Shown here: piece after piece, positions 9,965 to 18,468 of the stretch
How positions within the stretch are numbered: position 1 is the stretch's first letter
Layout: each line of letters starts with the position of its first letter
NCBI GenBank assembly: GCA_019022495.1
Contig: JAFEKR010000003.1
Location: forward strand, 4,340,001 to 4,404,000
Reading direction: 5' to 3'
Source: Epichloe hybrida
Taxonomy: Eukaryota > Ascomycota > Sordariomycetes > Hypocreales > Clavicipitaceae
DNA: 64,000 bases
Program-made: the position numbers and the translations under genes
The notes under the pieces: model-generated
Seen by the model: only the letters and a program-made list of their open reading frames with translations
What the model was told of the DNA's origin: nothing
The model's database searches: none

Positions 9965-12265
9965 TCACGTTGGCTGATACAGCCGCAAGTACCGACCGTG
10001 GGCACATCTGCTCTTGATGGCCTCGTACAGATCATTAGGCCATCCTCTATCCGAAATTTCTCGAAGCCAGCGAGCCACAATGACCTTTGGGATGTACGTC
10101 CAGTCATCGGCCATGTTCCCTCCTTCGCAGGTCTGGAGACGCCGCACTGTAACGCCAAACAAGCCTTTGCCAGGCTCGATGGAACTGAGGTCGCCAAACT
10201 GAACAAAGGCAAATATAACTGGCCATGCTGCAATCTTCCGCGCCGATTTGTAATCGACAAATTGGACATTGGCGGCATCCATCAGGGGCGCATCGACGGG
10301 CACCGCGGCCACAACAGAACGTGACGCAAAGCACTTCATCATGTGCCACTGGAGCTCTTCAATGGCCGCTGAAGTCATGGACGACGGCTCATTGACAATC
10401 AGACCAGCCGCGGAGGGCACATCCAATACCAAGTACGTTTTGGCTATCATGTCGAGAACCCGCACCGATTGGTCGATCATCACTTGACCATGGCCGCCAA
10501 GGATACTGATAGCATTTTTCGTCTGCCCAGCGAAAATACTCGGATCCCTCGCGAAAGCATGCTTCCAGATGGCGAGCAGGGACCAGAGGGTACCTTGTTT
10601 GCGGAGGGACGTGGTGTAGCCATGACATCGCTCGTACAATCGGCTGAACGAGACGTTGCCAATCAACTTGTCCGCATCAATGGGCCCAAAGACTCGATCA
10701 AGGCCCACGTGCAGAAGGCAGGCCAACTGGATCTTGACCGCCCAAGCTGACCGGTGCTGACATGGCAAGGCGGCAAAGTAGGCCAAGTTGACATCATGGT
10801 CAAACATCGGCAAAAGAGCATAGAACCCCTGGCGTGTCTTCCCCGACAAGGCGCAACGGGGGACTGTCATGTCATCACCGTGAATCATGTCCTTATGGAG
10901 GATCCCCATTTGCCCTAGCTCGGTGCTGCAGTCACGAGGCAGGCCAGGCACGGCATCCGAGCTAAGACTTCGGATCGCAAGGTCGACGATTGGCTCGCCT
11001 ACTTGGAGCGTGGCCAGCGCGGCCATCAACCCCGGCAGCTTCACAGAACCAGCCGCGACTGCGGGTCTCTGTTGGAACCTTGGGGAGGATTCCTGTACCT
11101 TGTAGAGAGCAACGCGATCTTGGGGAACTTCCGCGGCCCGAAATCGAAGAGACGACTGATCCCATATCTCCATCTGAGATAACTCGACATACGTCTGGAT
11201 CACATGGCCCGTCCCCAAATCAACAATGCTTCGACCAGCGGCGGCACCGGTCACCACCGTAACTGCGTCAAAGCCCTCGACGTGTATCGGAGCCTTGAAG
11301 CCACAGGGAACAACTACAAGGCGATGGCGTGGCTCATGTTCGGGAAGTTTGCGGAACCATATATCCCTGTTGAAATCAGTGCAGTCACCCGCGCCCTCGG
11401 CAATCAGGACATCGGAACTTGCCAGGCCCCGGATCTCACCATCGACGAGACAATGGGGGAAGCAGATGACGAGATGAAGACGTCCAGCCGTGGTGGACGC
11501 GTCGAAATCCCGACGAAGCCGCGAGACTATGTCCTTTGGAGCCAGAATGGCCTCGGCGTGATTCTTCGTGTCAGCCGGACGAGGTGCCATGAAGGATTCG
11601 ACGCCCTCGAACGAGGCAGTCTTCTTCACGACGTCGTCCAAGAACCTACTAAGCGTAGGATGGATACTGCCGGATGTCATGACAATGACGGAAATCTCAA
11701 AAGGGCCATACGGAGCCGCACACTTGCTAGCTTCCGCGCACCAGACGAGCAGGCCAATGAGCATGTGCGCACATTCCGGTGACATGTCGGCGTCGACATC
11801 AACCACGAAGACTGTGCGATGGTTGAAATGAAGGGACGCTCTGCCGCTCGATCCACGTGTGCCGGTGCTGGAGAGTTGCTGCGCAGCACTATCCAGGTTC
11901 CTTCCAATCAACCCGATGCAATCAGCATATGATATCCGCTGCAACGGAAATTCCGGCACATCTCGTCCCCAGTGATTCTCTTGTTTGAGGGCAGCGTCGT
12001 ATGCCTCTTCAAGAAACACCCGTTCTGTTTCCGACGTGACGTGGATGACCGCATGTCCCGAGCCGGACCCCGTATCGGGCAACAGCGCCTGGTGGAGGAA
12101 TCGCGGCAACTTCATGCTTTTGCCAGAGACCCGGGGGCCTTGGAGAGTGGCAATCTTGATGGGTTTATCGGTGGGCGATTGCACCCAGTCCTTCATCGTC
12201 TTCACGAGACAGGACCACTGCTGTGGCAGCTCATACGCCCTCTTGTCCGAGAAGGTTCTCTCCAT
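9965..12265 (-). CDS. Degenerate DEAH-box RNA-helicase-like P-loop protein
   Basis: One uninterrupted frame of 766 residues. A Walker A/motif I is intact at residues 43-50 (GPRVSGKS). From there the layout follows DEAH helicases of the Prp2/Prp16/Prp43 type with decayed motifs. Motif II is TVFVVDVDADMSPE (about 151-164) in place of a DEAH tetrad. Motif III is MTSGS before HPTLSRFL, where a DEAH protein has SAT followed by a Phe-rich segment. A motif-V-like stretch reads HRLVVVPCGF then VEGFDAVTVV then DLGTGHV. The QRxGRxGR motif VI is replaced by DQSSLRFRAAEVP. The C-terminal half resembles the winged-helix/ratchet region. ATP binding is plausible, but unwinding is doubtful because the acidic tetrad and arginine-finger region have diverged. 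The gene is divergent from the RG-rich gene at 12745. A fossil of residues about 15-47 lies at 21730-21850. The helicase assignment is my reading of motif order and needs profile or structure comparison. Confidence 0.72.
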   Translation of the reverse strand: MERTFSDKRAYELPQQWSCLVKTMKDWVQSPTDKPIKIATLQGPRVSGKSMKLPRFLHQALLPDTGSGSGHAVIHVTSETERVFLEEAYDAALKQENHWGRDVPEFPLQRISYADCIGLIGRNLDSAAQQLSSTGTRGSSGRASLHFNHRTVFVVDVDADMSPECAHMLIGLLVWCAEASKCAAPYGPFEISVIVMTSGSIHPTLSRFLDDVVKKTASFEGVESFMAPRPADTKNHAEAILAPKDIVSRLRRDFDASTTAGRLHLVICFPHCLVDGEIRGLASSDVLIAEGAGDCTDFNRDIWFRKLPEHEPRHRLVVVPCGFKAPIHVEGFDAVTVVTGAAAGRSIVDLGTGHVIQTYVELSQMEIWDQSSLRFRAAEVPQDRVALYKVQESSPRFQQRPAVAAGSVKLPGLMAALATLQVGEPIVDLAIRSLSSDAVPGLPRDCSTELGQMGILHKDMIHGDDMTVPRCALSGKTRQGFYALLPMFDHDVNLAYFAALPCQHRSAWAVKIQLACLLHVGLDRVFGPIDADKLIGNVSFSRLYERCHGYTTSLRKQGTLWSLLAIWKHAFARDPSIFAGQTKNAISILGGHGQVMIDQSVRVLDMIAKTYLVLDVPSAAGLIVNEPSSMTSAAIEELQWHMMKCFASRSVVAAVPVDAPLMDAANVQFVDYKSARKIAAWPVIFAFVQFGDLSSIEPGKGLFGVTVRRLQTCEGGNMADDWTYIPKVIVARWLREISDRGWPNDLYEAIKSRCAHGRYLRLYQPT

Positions 12266-12744
12266 TCTTGGGTGTCCTGTTAGTTAAGGGAAGGAGAAAA
12301 AGGAGACTCTCTTGGACATACTCGTTTTTTTCTCTTGCTACTGAAAACTTCTATCGTGGCGAGATGAGCGAAACGAACGAAACGGGCGAAATCGGTATAG
12401 AAGGAGTCTTAAACGAACTTTCAAACGAAGTGAAAATCTCTGATTATGTGAATTCACAGTTCATATGACCTGACCTGCCTGGCAACGCGTCGACGCCAAG
12501 TTTCACCAGCTATTTACTTCACTTTTCGCCAGCTGTCACAGCTGTTTCTGCCCACAGACACGCAGAGACACCCCCGTTCCCACTGAATATCATTCTTCAC
12601 TGTTTGTGCGAGCCTTTGTTTTTTTCGCCCTTCCTCTTCCAAACGCACACATTCACAAACGCATATATTCACAAACACACGCATTTACAAACACAAACAC
12701 TCACAAACACTCACAAATATAAAAACTCACAAAACTCGCACAAA
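12266..12744. promoter_or_regulatory. Shared bidirectional promoter of the helicase-like and RG-rich genes
   Basis: A 479-bp spacer separates two divergent start codons. It contains ACGCGT at 12486-12491 (identical to the MluI cell-cycle box), two CAGCTG boxes at 12530-12535 and 12539-12544, and a CA-rich leader of loosely repeated TTCACAAAC/CTCACAAAC units from about 12640 to the ATG at 12745. A related CT-rich then CA-rich leader precedes the truncated copy of the RG-rich gene at 21652. Regulatory function is inferred. Confidence 0.5.
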
Positions 12745-13803
12745 ATGACCCGTAACAACAGGCAGGGCACCCAGACCGCTGGGGGCAACAACCGCCAGAA
12801 TAGGCGTGGCAGTGATAGTGGCAGTGGCGGTGGCAATCGCCGCCAACCTGGCCGTGGCAATCCTCAACAACGATGGCACGGCGGCGTCGGCGTTCGTCGA
12901 CGCCGGCCTCGTAACGACAACGGGGCCCAACGAGATCGCGGTCACGAACAGGGCATCCTTCCGGAGGTCGAGGAGATCGCCTTCAATGCCACGACGGACC
13001 AGTCAGGCCAAGTGACGTCCGCAATCGCCGTCAACACCAGCCGCAACGGTGGTCATGGCGCCGGCCGCGAGACCCCGGACCAGGAACAGAGTCGCTTGGG
13101 CAGCCGTGGCCGTGGCCTCCTCTCGACAGAGCAGGCCCAAGCTGCAGCCAAGGAGCTCAAGGCATGCCAAGCGGCCCGAGATGCCGCAGCCGCGCGAGTC
13201 GAGAGCCTGCAGGCGACTGTCAAGACACTGCTGGCCAGTCTGAAGAGTTCTGCTGAGTGCGTCCAAGAGCTCGGAGCCGCCTCCCTGCTGGATCGGACGG
13301 TCGATTCCGTCGCGAGCCATTCCGGCGAGGCGCTGCAAGAAATGGTCCACACGTCCGACATCCACGCCGAGGAGCCCTCTTCCTCCAGCTCCGCTCCGCG
13401 AAAGCGCCAACGGGTGCAACAAGATGTCGACGACGACAACGACAACGACATTCTCTCTCTGGCCTTTTCCAAAATTGCCGCGCTTACCCGGAGCATGCCG
13501 CTCATACCCACTCACCCCAGCCACGTTGCCGCCGGGGTTGACGATGTTGTTGCCAACATGGTAGAACACATTCTTCGCCATGACAAAACCATGGACGGGC
13601 TCGCCGCGTTCTGTCAAAAAGGACCTCTTGATAAATGGTTCTGCCTCGCCGAAGTCGCCAGTTACGGTGACGCATGCAAATATGTTGCCAACCCCAAGAG
13701 GGCCAATGCCTGTGACATTCATATCGCCGGTGGCGGATGCCTCCTGGTCCAGGTCGTTCTCGTTGGTCAACGGAGAATGATGAAATACTTCATAGTTGAA
13801 TAA
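12745..13803 (+). CDS. RG-rich, coiled-coil putative nuclear RNA-binding protein, island family B
   Basis: Intronless frame of 352 residues from the ATG that follows the CA-rich leader. The frame is open 47 codons further upstream, but that part is Thr/His-rich repeat leader. Residues about 1-65 are Gly/Arg/Asn/Gln-rich (NRRGSDSGSGGGNRRQPGRG, then VRRRRPRND), typical of RGG-type RNA-binding or condensate-forming segments. A coiled coil follows (KELKACQAARDAAAARVESL). PRKRQRV with a following acidic DDDNDND run looks like a nuclear localisation signal. The C-terminal 60 residues (PLDKWFCLAEVASYGDACKY to MMKYFIVE) look globular but match no family I know. It is divergent from the helicase-like gene, which suggests a functional pair. 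A broken copy of its first 13 or so codons begins at 21652. Confidence 0.72.
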   Translation: MTRNNRQGTQTAGGNNRQNRRGSDSGSGGGNRRQPGRGNPQQRWHGGVGVRRRRPRNDNGAQRDRGHEQGILPEVEEIAFNATTDQSGQVTSAIAVNTSRNGGHGAGRETPDQEQSRLGSRGRGLLSTEQAQAAAKELKACQAARDAAAARVESLQATVKTLLASLKSSAECVQELGAASLLDRTVDSVASHSGEALQEMVHTSDIHAEEPSSSSSAPRKRQRVQQDVDDDNDNDILSLAFSKIAALTRSMPLIPTHPSHVAAGVDDVVANMVEHILRHDKTMDGLAAFCQKGPLDKWFCLAEVASYGDACKYVANPKRANACDIHIAGGGCLLVQVVLVGQRRMMKYFIVE

Positions 13804-13965
13804 TACAATTATTGTTCCTGCTGTGCATCTTGTCTTTGCATCTCTGCAGTGCCATGTCTACGTTCTAACGTGAATACGTAGCAATTGTAAAACACCTACC
13901 TGCGGTAGCTATTGTTAAGTGACGCTATTATTTATTGTTACTAAATTTGATATTTTTCGCGCGAT
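13804..13965. other. 3' flank of the RG-rich gene
   Basis: Short AT-rich spacer, presumably 3' untranslated and terminator sequence. No element recognised. Confidence 0.4.
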
Positions 13966-14371
13966 TTATAGTGGAAAGGGGCTATCGGAGGCCACGCGAC
14001 AAGAGGCCACGCTGCCCGCGGCGTGCCTGCAGTTGAAGGCGCGTGGCAGGTGTACATGTATTGCATCCACGGAATCCCGCGCGCGGTCGCGTCGCTGGCG
14101 GGCGAGGGCAACGGCGTCCTGGGGCATCCGTTTGGAGGAACTGCTGGACTCACGTTGGCAAAGTCAGTCTTGATAATACGGCTGGCAACGGCGAGACGTT
14201 GGTCCACGGCATGGAGACGCTCCTCAGAATTTGGTCTTGCAAGCAAGACGGTCTCTGTCTCTGCCCTAAGTGCCAAGAGGGAAGGCACCGCGAGGAAAGT
14301 GATGCTGCTACATCCAACAAGAGGTCGTCGATCTCGGTGGATTCGAGCGGGGCACTGTGGCCCCATCCCAT
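13966..14371 (-). pseudogene. Possible decayed coding sequence, frame broken twice
   Basis: Three minus-strand segments look protein-like but lie in different frames. They read APLESTEIDDLLLDVAAS, then LALRAETETVLLARPNSEER continuing through HAVDQRLAVASRIIKTDFAN, then RMPQDAVALARQRRDRARDS, ending at a stop at 13966. The only GT-AG interval between the second and third segments is about 35 nt, too short for a normal intron, so frameshift decay is the simplest explanation. The AVALAR run is weakly reminiscent of AVALAQEEA in the two island helical proteins. No product can be assigned. It may also be chance GC-rich open sequence. Confidence 0.3.
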
Positions 14372-14682
14372 GAGATGCAGTAGTTGGCCAATTAGTCAAT
14401 GGAAGGAGCAACCATACACATACAACATACATGTACATACATACTGCAAACAACATGTCATAATGCATAATAATAAGAGACGTTTTGCGCCCAAAAACTG
14501 TTGCCACGAAAAAAGAAGCGCAGCCGACTGGCCACTAACTTGTGCGTGCATTATCCCCTATATGCCTTGTGACAATAACCAACCCCGATTTTTATTTTCC
14601 GACACTCGTTCATCCATCTGACAAATACCAGCAAACGCCAATCGCCAGTCGCCGCTCTGGTTTCGGTGCCGCTGGACGACGT
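14372..14682. other. Intergenic spacer
   Basis: Contains a short ACATACA-type run near 14411-14441. Nothing else recognised. Confidence 0.4.
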
Positions 14683-16533
14683 CTACTCGCCTACATCACT
14701 CATGACAATTTCGTCGTCGTTCTCATCCACCATCGTGTCGTCCTGAACCTGCAGTCCTGGGATACACTGGGCCGCACTGCCAGTACAAAGGGCCGCATCC
14801 GCGTCCGTGTTGGCGAGGGCAGGACCGTTGTCCACTGCCGCGTCTGTGTTGGTGGAGGGGGCAGGACCGTTGTCCACCGCCGCCACCGCCGCCACCGCCG
14901 CCGACTCTGTCCCTGGGACAAAACTGGCTGCCTCGCGGTTGAGGGCCAGCTGGGTAACACGACGTCTGGAACGGGCTTGACGAGCTCTGTTACGTCGTAG
15001 GTTCTCTGCCGCCGAGGTAGGCAGGGCAGGTCGAGAGGCCATCGACGCCAGTAGCCGACCGTCACCCAAAACCATGCGCTGCATCGTCGTCGTGGAATGG
15101 GTGGCCTGCTCCCGAAAGACGGTCACGTTCATCGGCATGACGAAGCCAAAGACGCTGGGGGCGCCGGTTTCCGCCATGACGGTGTCAGCGACGGTACCCA
15201 GGGCGCTGCCCGAATTGGTGATGACCGCCCTGCTGCCGGTCGCGATAGTGTCGACGCGTGTCTGCACGTTCACCTGCCGGCCACCGGGGTGTTGTCGGTC
15301 ATTATAGCGGTCGTGAATTCCCTCGCCACCATCACCAACATGCTCCGCGTCATGGGGCTGGTCCGCAGCGCCTAGCACCGCACTCTCTGGACGAGTTCCA
15401 AGCGCGTGAGGCTGAGGCCGGGGGTCGGACATTTCTTCCAGAAATGCATCGGAAAACCAGTCCATGATTTCTTGCACTTTCTCATCATCTGGAAAGACTG
15501 GCCACGACTCGTCGAATACCATGTCGCATATACGCCCTCGCGCAAAGTTTCCATAAACGAGCAAGTATTGAGCGGGCGTGTCATCCTGCAGACTCCAGTC
15601 AGGCTGACTCCCGAGGAACGAGCGCAGGTACGACGTAAACACGGGGCTCGTATACGGCCTGTATGTTCGAATAACATCGACGCCGGTTTGGGTGTCGCCG
15701 CAGCGAACAACGGCGAGGAGCGTATAATTCGACGTTACTCTGGGCATGTCGTCAAAAGTACCCACATAATTCAGCCATTCTGCTGCCCTGGTGTAATCGA
15801 CAATAGGCATTCCGAAGTCTCGGAGGTCGTGGTAGGATTGTCTGGCGGTTGTACTGGGATTGTACAAAACTCGGACAACCTTTGGGGCCCGACTCAACCA
15901 GAGCTCGGACGAACCATCCGCGTTGATCCGAGGTTCAAACTGCGTCCTGATGAAATCTTGGAGAGACAGGTTCTTTTCTATCCGGCAATCATAGTGAAGA
16001 AGGCTTTGACGCCCGCTCTCCTCTCGGCCAGGGCATGCCTTTTCTCTCCAGATTGGTTCATTGGCGTTGCGATACAGTATCGAGTGGAGCAAACACCACT
16101 CTCGACGCGACCAGAGGGTTTGGTTCATCAGCGGAGAGCAGCATAGCTCCAGGAATTCGCCCATGTGCTCGAGATCCACATGAACAAGTTAAAGGGCCCT
16201 GGAGACGTCGCTCTTTGCTTTGCGGGCTTCTTCAACCAACTCTACATCTTCTCCCGGGTCCTCCGAGTCGGGGTAGAATTTCAGCCACGCGTATCGGAGG
16301 ATTGGATTGATGGCTTCTTCCTCCTCGTCTTCTGCATTTTCAAAGTAGTCCTTCCACTGCGCACGAAGGTGACGGATCAGGTGAGTGAGGCAATCCAGCC
16401 CTTCCGGCAAGGGATGACCGGCAGAGTCTAGGAGTGGCACACCACTCGGCGGGTGCGTTTGCAAGAGACGAGATATCACGTTGGGATACTCTTTTGGATC
16501 ATGGATCCGTCGGATATCGCATATGGAACCCAT
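14683..16533 (-). CDS. Highly divergent ubiquitin-specific-protease-like protein (two-exon model)
   Basis: Two minus-strand frames (16533-16189, 114 aa, and 16164-14683, 493 aa) can be joined in phase. The intron would be 78 nt with a weak GTAGAG donor after GED, a TTTAAC branch point and a CTCGAG acceptor before HMGEFLELCC. Otherwise they are two adjacent genes. The order of weak motifs recalls peptidase C19. GLDCLTHLIRHL sits where the Cys box would be. HMGEFLELCC lies near the usual aspartate-glutamate-phenylalanine box. KNLSLQDFIRTQFEPR and a beta-rich KVVRVLYNP stretch follow. NYTLLAVVRCGD then TYRPY lies where the His box (AVV-x-H...GHY) belongs. The catalytic GHY is absent, so a catalytically dead protein is likely if the assignment is right. 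The C-terminal 200 residues are low-complexity with a basic RRNRARQARSRRR patch and an acidic tail. Function unknown. Confidence 0.5.
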
Positions 16534-17240
16534 TGTGAATTATATGGCTTAGAAAGCGCATAGAGACAGAGTGAGCAGTAAATGGACCTAAATGTAGCAA
16601 AAGTAAATGTCGAAATTTACGCGTATGACGGGCCGACGCGACTGCCCTGCCAGCTGGCAAACACCCACACACACGTTTTAATCTCGTGGGGTTGTTTTCT
16701 TATCAGTGTACACTCCTCCTCGATTTCTCTTTGCAGATGGTTGTCTTTACACAGTAGATGCGGGAACAGCAGGGCACGGGCGGCATTAACGAAGAAGAAA
16801 AAATTGAGGAGCAGAAGTCACTCGATGCGAGGAAAGCATCGTGCAACGACTTTGCTCGCCGCAGAGACAGGCACAAAAGCTCACACGCTCCCATAATGTG
16901 CTCACTAGCCTAGGAGCTCTAATCCCAGTGGCCATCATGAGGGAGGCCTCGGTGGCCCTGTTCCTCTGCATCAGGCATAGCCTCTGTTAGCTATTGTTAG
17001 CTATCGTGAATCGCAAATCAAAATGAACAAGACAAAGAGGAAGAGGCAAAGTGACAACTGACACCAGGTGTATGACAGGCTGGCGCTGCCCTTCGTCAGC
17101 TGGCAAATATCCACACACACACACTTTGTTTTTACTTCATGTTGTATGGTGCTTGGGAATTTCACTTTTCATAACGTCGTGAGCTTTTGCATAAGGCATA
17201 TGTGTACCGTCAACGTTGAGATTGACTCGAGATTGACAAG
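16534..17240. promoter_or_regulatory. Divergent promoter region with duplicated CAGCTG element
   Basis: Two related segments of about 50 bp occur in the same orientation at 16623-16675 and 17070-17120. Both share gtatgac, then tgccc, then cagctggcaa, then ccacacacac. Their CAGCTG boxes sit at 16651-16656 (118 bp from the start at 16533) and 17098-17102+1 (about 139 bp from the start at 17241). Between them a 51-codon frame at 16758-16913 is open but unsupported. The duplication and its position upstream of two start codons suggest a shared regulatory element (inference). Confidence 0.45.
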
Positions 17241-17852
17241 ATGCCTTCTTTCAAATACTCCAAAGGGCCACTTCTTCGAGCAGAACAGGCTCTCACTGAA
17301 ACAGCTGGTGACATCGTCTCCAACTCTGTCGCGACAGGGAATGGGTCCCAAGTGACCGAGAGAAAGAATCAGCCTGTCGACGAAGATGACTCCGAGGCTA
17401 TTGAGCGAGTCGCTCCAACAAGTCCCGTTTACGACACATGGACGAGGGAACTATGGCTTCAGAGACTTGAGGACGCTGACGCTGACGCTGGCGCTGGCGT
17501 TGACGTGTCAGGCATGGACATCGAACTCGGCACTGACCCAGCCGACCTTGGCACTACCAACGCCGAACGTGAAGGGGAAATCTCAACCATTGAGACTCCG
17601 CGGTTGACCAGCTCGCTTCCTCTGCCCGCAACGACCCAGACATCGTCTGTTCAGGCGCCACAGCCCACACAAGAGCCCACAGACACCCAGGCATCGAGTG
17701 AAGCTCCTGTTTCCACTGGGCCACAGAAGCGCAAGCTATCTGCAGAAGAGTACAAAGCGATGAGGGATGAAATGCAAGCGAAGTTGGCCGCAGATGTTAG
17801 GGCAATGGAAGAATTAGAATGCTATTCCCACCAGCCTCTGTGGTTTTATTAG
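17241..17852 (+). CDS. 203-aa acidic, largely disordered protein
   Basis: Intronless frame of 203 residues from an ATG in a good context. The first 70 residues are mixed polar (YDTWTRELWLQRLEDADADA). An acidic alanine/aspartate run and a Thr/Ser/Pro/Gln-rich region follow, then a short basic-to-helical C-terminus (QKRKLSAEEYKAMRDEMQAK). No known domain recognised. Codons 81-87 are a small imperfect GACGCTGACGCTGGCGCTGG-type repeat. A plus-strand open segment at about 17986-18117 (from VLSNEGLGEG to LTKVSKVKQAAYV) could be a further exon behind a CACCAG acceptor, but I find no good donor for it. Function unknown. Confidence 0.55.
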   Translation: MPSFKYSKGPLLRAEQALTETAGDIVSNSVATGNGSQVTERKNQPVDEDDSEAIERVAPTSPVYDTWTRELWLQRLEDADADAGAGVDVSGMDIELGTDPADLGTTNAEREGEISTIETPRLTSSLPLPATTQTSSVQAPQPTQEPTDTQASSEAPVSTGPQKRKLSAEEYKAMRDEMQAKLAADVRAMEELECYSHQPLWFY

Positions 17853-18468
17853 ATGCTCCCGCGATTAGTCTTCTGCCTCTTTGAGAAAGGCTGCGTAGGT
17901 TGTTGCACGAAAATGGAAGACATCTTTTATACGTGGTTTCGATACGTATTGCTTTTGTCGCATTCTTTCGCACCAGGTCCTGTCTAACGAAGGTCTCGGG
18001 GAAGGTGCCGGTTCAAGTCCTGACGAGAATCCTGAAGGCCTCGACAAGGGTTTGACGAGGATGCTGACGAGAATCTTGACCAAGGTCTCAAAAGTGAAGC
18101 AGGCAGCCTATGTTTAAATGAATATATTGATGGGCACTGACTCTTTGACTCTTTGGTGAAGAATGTGCCGAGTTCGTTGTGTTGTAGTAGAAGATCTATG
18201 ACTGCCGAAGTAAAGTAACTGGCATCATGGACAATGAAAGCGTCATTATCGCCGACTGAAGAGCCTGTTGAAGAGCCAGTAAATATGAGGGTTGAACTAT
18301 AAACAGAAGTCAAGTCTCATGTGACTGCCGAGCTCGTGTATTCAAAATGCAAGAACCATGCTGGTAGGTTCCTTCCCAATCCGTGGGATCCCCTCTTCAT
18401 TTTCCCTCTCGCCTTCTCCCACCTTCTCCCACGGACCATTCCTGTTCAGCAAAGAGAAAGTCGTCGAA
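17853..18468. other. Intergenic spacer with CT-rich leader
   Basis: Contains the possible extra exon noted for the preceding gene (17986-18117). A pyrimidine-rich run at 18390-18435, typical of fungal promoters and leaders, lies directly before the next start codon. Confidence 0.45.

Noticed and set aside
16758..16913. 51-residue charged small ORF between two island genes
   Set aside because: Start context and composition give no support and it lies in a promoter region; kept only as a note.
13895..16998. Repeated tagctattgtta at about 13906 and 16987 as possible element ends
   Set aside because: A 12-base match is expected by chance many times in 64 kb and no terminal structure surrounds it.
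18012..18022. GGTTCAAGTCC, a perfect match to the tRNA B box
   Set aside because: The flanking bases do not form a T stem, no A box lies at the right distance upstream, and the stretch reads as protein-like sequence.
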